Part shown: piece after piece, positions 58,242 through 64,000 of the stretch | Position numbering within the stretch: position 1 is the first letter of the stretch | Layout: every line of letters starts with the position of its first letter | NCBI GenBank assembly: GCA_032768795.1 | Contig: CP136493.1 | Location: 1,736,001-1,800,000 of the forward strand | Direction of reading: 5' to 3' | Origin: Tremella fuciformis | Taxonomy: Eukaryota; Basidiomycota; Tremellomycetes; Tremellales; Tremellaceae | Length of the DNA stretch: 64,000 nt | Translations under genes and position numbers: made by a program | Notes under the pieces: model-generated | Seen by the model: the letters and a program-made list of their open reading frames with translations, nothing else | Told to the model about the DNA's origin: nothing | The model's database searches: none

Positions 58242-60154
58242 ATGTCTTCCACGCGTCAGTTGTCTTGGCAGCATCAACACTCTGCGAAAGACCAGCGACG
58301 AACAGCTACAGCCGGGATGGACGAGAAGCAGGCGGGCCCGAGCATCCCGCCCACATGGGTGAAGCGCCGAGAAAAGGTCGTGCTGAGAGCTCTGGACGAT
58401 GGGGACCTGGCGCAGCTCCGAAAGATCTCAGCCCTCCCTGGTGGCTTTGGAAGCGAGGAGATGCGGCGCCGAGTCTGGTACGTCGCTGGATTGTGCATGC
58501 CCATGATGTCAGCTCAAGTAGAGGCCAGTGCTACTTCGCTCAGATCGATACTTTGCAGACGACGAGGCCGACTCGGACCCCAGCCTCTTGCCTGAACACA
58601 AGGATGAGCAGCAGGTCTTGCTTGATACCAAGCGCTCGTTCGTCACGTATCCTGCTGGCATCCCTCCCGACGACAAGGAGGAGTTGCAGGCGGACCTGCA
58701 AAACCTCATCGTCGGCATACTGAGGAAGTACCCGACTCTGAGCTACTTCCAAGTATGCCTACCGTTGTTACAAGAGGTGTTGGCGCTGACGAGCAGGGCT
58801 TTCATGACATCATGTCTGTCCTGTATCTGACTTTTGTGCCTCCTCCTTCACCAAGAAGCCGGCCTGTCTCACGTCGGACGGGTAGATCGCGCTCTGCGTC
58901 CAGGCCGGGCTCTAGGGAGCCAAGTGCCGACGGCGAGCGGGAAGTGAGGAATGGTCACGAAGCAGAGGAGGTCGCGGAAGAGGAGGTCCCAAAGGCATCG
59001 TCTAGAGACCGCAACACAGAGGCATGGAGGACGCTGAGACGATGTGCGGAGATTGTCAGCCTCTGCCGTGTCCGAGACGCCATGGGTAGCGGCCTGGAGC
59101 CCATGATGGGTTTGCTACGGTAGGCAATCCTCGCTGCCCCCCTCGAGAGCCGTCTCACCAGCTAGGATCCTCAAACGTATACTGCGCAAAGCAGACCCCC
59201 GTCTAGCCAAGTTCTCGTCTCAAATCTCACCCGTACCCACCCTCCCCTTCTTCGCCCTTTCCTGGATCCTCTGCCTCTTCTCGCACGATGTCGACACGCT
59301 CGAGCCGATACAACGGCTATTCGACTTTGTGCTCGCCCGCAACCCCATCTCTGCCATTTACCTGGCGGTCGCCGTGAGTCACGGGCGCCGAGTGTGTCGA
59401 GACTGTCTCTCGGTTGCTGAGATGTCAGATCCTCATTGCCAAAAAGCCGCAGATGCTCAGACTCGTCAAACGGCTCGGTGCAGACGTCCGAAACGATCCC
59501 AGTCTGCTACACCCTCTTTTCGCCCGCTTACCGCCGCTCTATCCGGACACTCCTGATCGCTTGACCCCGCCTGACTCGAATGCAAAGGACATCACATCGA
59601 ACGTGCTGCAAGGCGATGAACCGAATCCATACGATCCCATCCCGCTGAGCGAGCTGTTCGCGCTCACCGACAAGCTCATGTCTCAGTACCCCTGGGACGG
59701 AAGGGATATCCGCGGGACGGACATCATGGGCCCGGGCAGCGTGGTGCGAACATATGATGCGGAGGCCGGGATCGGTTCTGATCCGATATTGGCACTGGGA
59801 TTGGTCCAACTCGCCAACATGGTTGACAAGGAGGTTGTCGTGCCCGGTGCGAGCGGGGCGGAAGAAGATGAAGACGAGGATGGAGACAAAGTATCCTCGC
59901 CTTCCTTCAGGCCCCGACTGCCCCACCTGCGTATCCCCAAGAACAAGCTTGGGACCGCCGTGGCCGTCGGCGTGGTTGTTATCGGTATCGGTATCGCCGT
60001 GTACGGTGTGCGTGCCGGTGGACCAAGGGCGAGCTGGAGTCGATGGTGGGGCGTGGTGATCAGCGGCTGGGCGGGGCGACTCAGGTGGAGTAGTACCACT
60101 CGAAACGCGTTCGAAGAGGCGTGGAAGAGGGCGCGCGGTGCGTCATTAGAGTGA
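58242..60154 (+). CDS. TBC-domain Rab GAP with C-terminal TM (Gyp8/TBC1D20-like)
   Basis: Five exons sum to 573 codons. The TBC domain carries the Arg finger in LLDTKRSFVTYPAG (IxxDxxR form) and the Gln finger in YFQGFHDIMSV. RRRVWPVLLRSDRYF precedes it, and FALSWILCLFSHDVDTLEPI with FVLARNPISAIYLAVAI follows. A hydrophobic helix (AVAVGVVVIGIGIAVYGV) near the C-terminus would anchor it to a membrane. This is as in TBC1D20 and yeast Gyp8, which act on Rab1/Ypt1 at the ER-Golgi. An Arg/Ser-rich insert splits the domain after PPPSPRS. Both catalytic fingers are present, so it should be active. Confidence 0.9.
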
Positions 60155-60711
60155 TCAACCGTGATGCAGCATGGGCATGGGCTATTCCCGCACGGTCCCT
60201 GAGATCTGAGAGCTAATCAGTGGCGCGCACACACATACAGTTCCCGAACCGAACAGGTGGGGACGAGTCGTGGTCTGGCCGTGAGAAAGGTTCAAAAGGG
60301 TGGTGAGACACCAAAGGACGGCTTCGAAGCTCAGATAGGCGATGACGGGGCGGCAGCTGACAATGACGACGACATTCTTTGTGCACACATACACACATAC
60401 GTCGATCCAGACTACCAGGGCGAGCGGGGTCTGAAAGCGGCTAGCGTCTTCTGGGGGAGCGGCAATCAGCCAGGTCAAAGGGAGGGATTGTACTGAACAC
60501 AGAGCATAAGCCGATGAGGACCGTGCTCGATCCTCTGCCTCACTCACCAGCGCCCTCTCGTCTTTTCTTCCCACTCTCCTACCCCCTCTCGATCCCCTTG
60601 TCACCTCTCGTCTTGTCTGCTTCGTCGACAGTGTCAGCGCTCTCTCTGCAGAGCACCTTGTCCTCGCTGCACCTAGAAGCTAGACGCTAGACGTTCAACA
60701 GCCTGTCAGAC
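60155..60711. other. Intergenic, 557 bp
   Basis: 3' flank of the TBC gene and promoter of the secreted Cys-rich gene. A pyrimidine-rich stretch at about 60535-60665 is likely the 5' leader. No gene recognised. Confidence 0.6.
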
Positions 60712-61789
60712 ATGCGCGCGTTCGCCCTCCTCTCCTCGCTCGTGCTGCTCGTACTGCCCCTCGCGGCGGTCGCTCAGGCGGTCATCGACCCGCGGTCCGA
60801 TTTGGCCCCAAGGGCAAGCTCGCTCCTCGTCCCGTCGTGCAACTGCAACAGCGGGACTGGCCCGGGCACAGGCTCGCCATGCCAGTGCCCGTCCCCGCTG
60901 TACCGCGATGTCGACGACGGCTCGTGCGAGTGCCACGACGACGCCGATGTAGAGATCAGCATTATCTTCGAGGGCGGTGGGTTCAAGGCGACCTTTGGGT
61001 GCGTGTGCAAGGCCAAGAACGCGAGTGAGCCTGGAATCATTTTGTTTTATGTTGGTGGAGTGGTGGCTGACGTGAGAGAATATGATGCCAAGCACGGCAA
61101 GTGTCTCTGCAAGGTGGGCCCCCCTCCGCTTCGCAACCCCATCTTCTTGTTGACGTCAGTCCGGCTACTCGGCCACTCTGAAGGACGACGGCGACCTCAA
61201 GTCGTGCCACAAGATCCACCCGTCCGGCCGCGCGCAGGCCAACAAGCGCGAGCTGGAAGAAGTCGTCGAGGAGCGCAAGTACGACGAGTCCTCGCGCGTG
61301 CTCGAGGACTACCTCAGCTGCGAGCCGAACGAGAAGGCTTGCCAGGCGGGCAAAGTGTGGAAGTGCACAGAGTGAGCAGTCAGCGCGGTGAATCATCAGA
61401 ACATTGCTGACGCGCAGCGTGTGGTCCGACACGGGTGCTTGCGGTGGCTGCCCGGGTGAGGGCGCAGGTAAGTCGTGCTGCCTGTGCGACGTGCCGGTGT
61501 TGAGTCGCAGACTGCGAGGGCTTGGAAGGCGTCAGCGAGGTTAGCTGCACCCACGGATCATGCGTCATCGGTGAGTCACCTTCCAGAAAAATGCCTTTGG
61601 GCACTGCGCACTGGTGTGGGCTGACAAGAAGGATCCTGCCAGCGCGGGTACGAGCTGATTGTGCCCTCGCTCGAGGCGCCCTCGCACACCCACGCCAAGT
61701 CGAACGCGACGTCGCTGTCCGCGCACTGCATGCCGCACCGCAAGTCGGGCAACTGGCTCCTGCTGCAAGACGGGTCCCATGCGGCCTGA
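60712..61789 (+). CDS. Secreted Cys-rich protein (priA-like tail)
   Basis: Six exons sum to 275 codons. A signal peptide (LLSSLVLLVLPLAAVAQA) is followed by a Cys-rich region (SCNCNSGTG, CQCPSP, SCECHDD, FGCVCKAKN, KCLCK), a charged linker with ANKRELEEVVEERK (a possible KR processing site), then CEPNEKACQAGKVWKC, CGGCPG, CEGLEGVSEVSC, GSCVIGSCQRGYEL. The last part resembles the Cys pattern of basidiomycete priA-type secreted proteins. A role at the surface or as a secreted effector-like protein is inference. The final about 45 residues are Ser/His-rich. Every exon joint keeps frame. Confidence 0.75.
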
Positions 61790-62218
61790 GCAAGCGGCGC
61801 GGGGTGTTGCACGGCGGGCGCAGAGGGGAGGGACGCAGCGGACATTCCCAGCCTGAACAATTATTTGCTCCAGTATCACGTATCACGTTCTCTCAGATTC
61901 CTTTCTTTCGTTGCGACACGACACGATCATCGGCGCATCGGCGTGTGCGATCGCGGGCCGAGGCCGAGTCGTTCGTCGGTGTGAACATAGATAGATACAC
62001 TAGAGCGTAGCGTCTCGTAGGTCCTACTTATGCACGAGTACGATTGTGATACACGACTGGGCTGCTCGAGAAAGAAATGCCACGTCAAAGGAAAGGATGC
62101 TTTTGCCGATTCCACCCGTCCCTGGCTGACCGACCTGCCCAGCCGTCCAACCACGAGCCGAACTTTGCCAACCAGCTCCAGTGTCTAGTGTCTCCATCCT
62201 CATCTCATCTCGCACACC
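61790..62218. other. Intergenic, 429 bp
   Basis: 3' flank of the Cys-rich gene and promoter of QCR6. Nothing recognised. Confidence 0.6.
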
Positions 62219-62870
62219 ATGGCACCGAGCACATCCGCCCCCCTCGAGGTGGAGCACGACGCCGCCGCCGCAGCACCCGGCTTCTTCTCGTCCATAGCCG
62301 CATTCTTCCTCCCGACGTGAGTGTGTCACCTCTAGAAACGCTGTGGATCTAAAATCGCCTGCGACCATGTCGACGACGATGTATTTGGAGGCGGCTGACT
62401 CGCAGGGCACACGCCGAGGCGCCTGCCAAGGACGACGCCGAGGACAAGGACGACAGTGCCGAGGAGAAGGAAGAGAAGGAGGACGGCGGGGACGAGGAGG
62501 CAGCGTCGGGCGGGGACGAGGAGGAGGAAGAGGAAGAGCCGGAAGATGTGCGTCTGATTCGATGTCGCCGGCGACATCGTTGATGTTGGTGAGGGTGAGG
62601 GGAATCTGACACGCAGCCCGCCCCTGCTATTCGCCAAGAGTGCGAGGAGGGCGAGTGCAAGGCGCCCGCCAAGCACTTCAAGCACTGTTCGGAAAAGGTC
62701 GAGGCGGGCGAGGGATGGCACGGCGAGGACTGCGTCGAGGAGCTCTTCCACCTCATGCACTGCGTCGACGTGCGTCTTCGCTCTCCCCCCCCTCTCTTTT
62801 TGAGGCCGCATGGCGCAATGCTGATGCGCAGGGCTGCGCCGCACCGAAAGTATTCAAGAAGCTTGCTTGA
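62219..62870 (+). CDS. QCR6: Cytochrome bc1 complex hinge subunit Qcr6
   Basis: Four exons of 98, 142, 153 and 39 nt sum to 143 codons. A short N-terminal part with a hydrophobic patch (FFSSIAAFFLP) is followed by a long acidic region of Asp/Glu runs. The Cys-paired helical hairpin comes next: ECEEGECKAPAKHFKHC, then EDCVEELFHLMHCVDGC, ending APKVFKKLA. This is the hinge protein that sits by cytochrome c1 on the intermembrane-space side of mitochondrial complex III; its acidic tail helps cytochrome c docking. The four Cys form the usual twin CX9-type pairing. Introns are larger (up to 89 nt) than average here. Confidence 0.93.
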
Positions 62871-63028
62871 GCACCTCACCTCACCGTGTTCTACACGTAT
62901 ATCGCTGTGGCTGGGCATGCAAACCATCGGGATCCATGCGATTGCTTGCTATTGGACTGGAATATGGTATGCTAGCAGACACAAGTGCCACGATCGGCAG
63001 AGACAACATTGACACCGACCCATTATAC

Positions 63029-64000
63029 TCACTCAATAGGCATGCTCTCCAATCGCTGACTCAACTCGTCCCAAATCGCCGCCTCCGCGCCCGCCGCAGT
63101 ACTCGCTGCTGCGCCGAACGCCCGCCAGCCCAGTGTGGCCTGTGCCGCCTGTCGTGTGTGGAACACCACACCCAGTTCGTGCCACATGCACGCCCGGATG
63201 AACACGCGCCGGCTGAGCAGCGTGGTGATGGTCGAGTTGTCCTGATCCGTTTGCGAGATCAGCTTGTCGGCCTCCTGCTCCCATCCCGGCTTCTGCCCTG
63301 CGCGGATTGTCTCGATCTTCTTCCCTCGACTCTCCACTTTTTTGCGCAACGAGTCGACCGTGTCTTTTGACAGACCTAAGATCAGCAACCACTCTATCCC
63401 GACTCGGCCACAACTAACGGTCGTGCCGTAAGAACAAGTCTCGGAAAGCAAGATACAAATCCCGCTGCGTCTTCAATGTCTCGATGCTGCCCAGCGTCAA
63501 CGCCAAGGCCTAAACATCAGCACCAGTCACTGTGGTTAAATGGATTCTACTGACTCGTTTCTCCCCATGCTCCGCTACCCTCGCCCAAGTCTCGCCGATC
63601 TCGTGCAATCCGCGACCTACTCCGCGGCATAGAGAGCAAGCGCTACCTCCGCCAGCGCAGCGGAAGCAAGCTTTGGGCATCTCCTCCCCAGCACTGTCCA
63701 GAGACAGCGCGAGCCTCGATGCGTCCGCTGCAGCAGCTTGTAGCCTGGCCAGCTGCCGTTCCGCGACCGTCACCAGCTTCTGATACGACCCTAGGAGACC
63801 AGGGAGGTGGTCTCGCAAAGTCCCAAGCTTCTCGTCCAGATCCGCGGGGATCGCCATCTCTTGAGCAGGGTTCAGCTTTTTGCTGGCCGACTCCTCCTCG
63901 GTAGACACCTTGACCCTCTTTCGCCAGGCCTCAAAGTTCGGCTCGGTCAGAAAGACGTTCAGTGCGCCATCGTCTTTCATGACCGGGTGGTTGACGACGA
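63029..64000 (-). CDS. MVP1: Sorting nexin Mvp1/SNX8, C-terminal part (5' end outside window)
   Basis: Three exons are visible (63555 to the window edge, 63419-63509, 63029-63375). The first begins inside the end of the PX domain (LNVFLTEPNFEAWRKR). The BAR-type coiled region follows: LGSYQKLVTVAERQLAR, HEIGETWARVAEHGEKR, LALTLGSIETLKTQRDLY, KDTVDSLRKKVESRGKKIE, RRVFIRACMWHELGVVFH and a final WDELSQRLESMP. This fits Mvp1, which works with Vps1 in endosome-to-vacuole and endosome-to-Golgi sorting. The intron at 63376-63418 has a GTTAGT donor. A Cys-rich insert (CFRCAGGGSACSLCRG) inside the coiled region resembles a small zinc knuckle and is unusual. Confidence 0.85.

Noticed and set aside
1..64000. 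tRNA, rRNA, CRISPR or transposase genes
   Set aside because: Scanned by eye on both strands; none recognised. A covariance-model search would be the proper test.

Overview
The window is nuclear DNA of a GC-rich, intron-dense fungus, most likely a basidiomycete (Agaricomycotina, perhaps a tremellomycetous yeast). The case for this rests on ERG5, GPI8, OST5, QCR6 and RTF1 homologues, on introns mostly 40-60 nt long with GTGAGT-type donors and CTGAC/CTGAT branch sites just before the acceptor, on micro-exons, and on DUF1996, WSC and DUF6534-like families that are common in basidiomycetes. The genus cannot be told from this sequence alone. Gene models were spliced by eye; for nearly all of them the exon lengths sum to an intact frame.

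Layout. 0-11.4 kb: tail of a membrane protein gene, an EMB8/Eht1-type alpha/beta hydrolase, a GH20 hexosaminidase, an AAAP amino-acid permease, a pirin, and GPI8. 11.6-25.7 kb: RTF1, a large MIT-domain protein, the sterol C-22 desaturase ERG5, a four-TM MARVEL-like protein, the small oligosaccharyltransferase subunit OST5, and an LCB3-type sphingoid-base phosphate phosphatase. 26.6-34.4 kb: an accessory block in which a seven-TM DUF6534-like gene (+) followed by two unfamiliar genes (-) occurs twice in tandem. 34.6-35.3 kb: a lower-GC island carrying three perfect hairpins. 35.4-40.2 kb: FAN1 nuclease and a Pro/Ser-rich protein. 40.4-55.7 kb: two DUF1996 genes and two CmcJ/AsaB-like oxygenase genes, with an NCS1 permease and a C2/MUN (Unc13-like) gene between them. 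56-64 kb: DPH5, a DinB-like protein, a TBC Rab-GAP, a secreted Cys-rich protein, QCR6, and the 3' part of the sorting nexin MVP1.

Most genes are conserved housekeeping functions: GPI anchoring, N-glycosylation, ergosterol and sphingolipid metabolism, transcription elongation, cross-link repair, membrane traffic, diphthamide synthesis and respiration. They are packed as convergent and divergent pairs with gaps of roughly 80-1,000 bp. The most novel-looking element is the duplicated three-gene block at 26.6-34.4 kb. At least three, and probably four, of its minus-strand genes look like diverged members of one family that I cannot match to any known domain.
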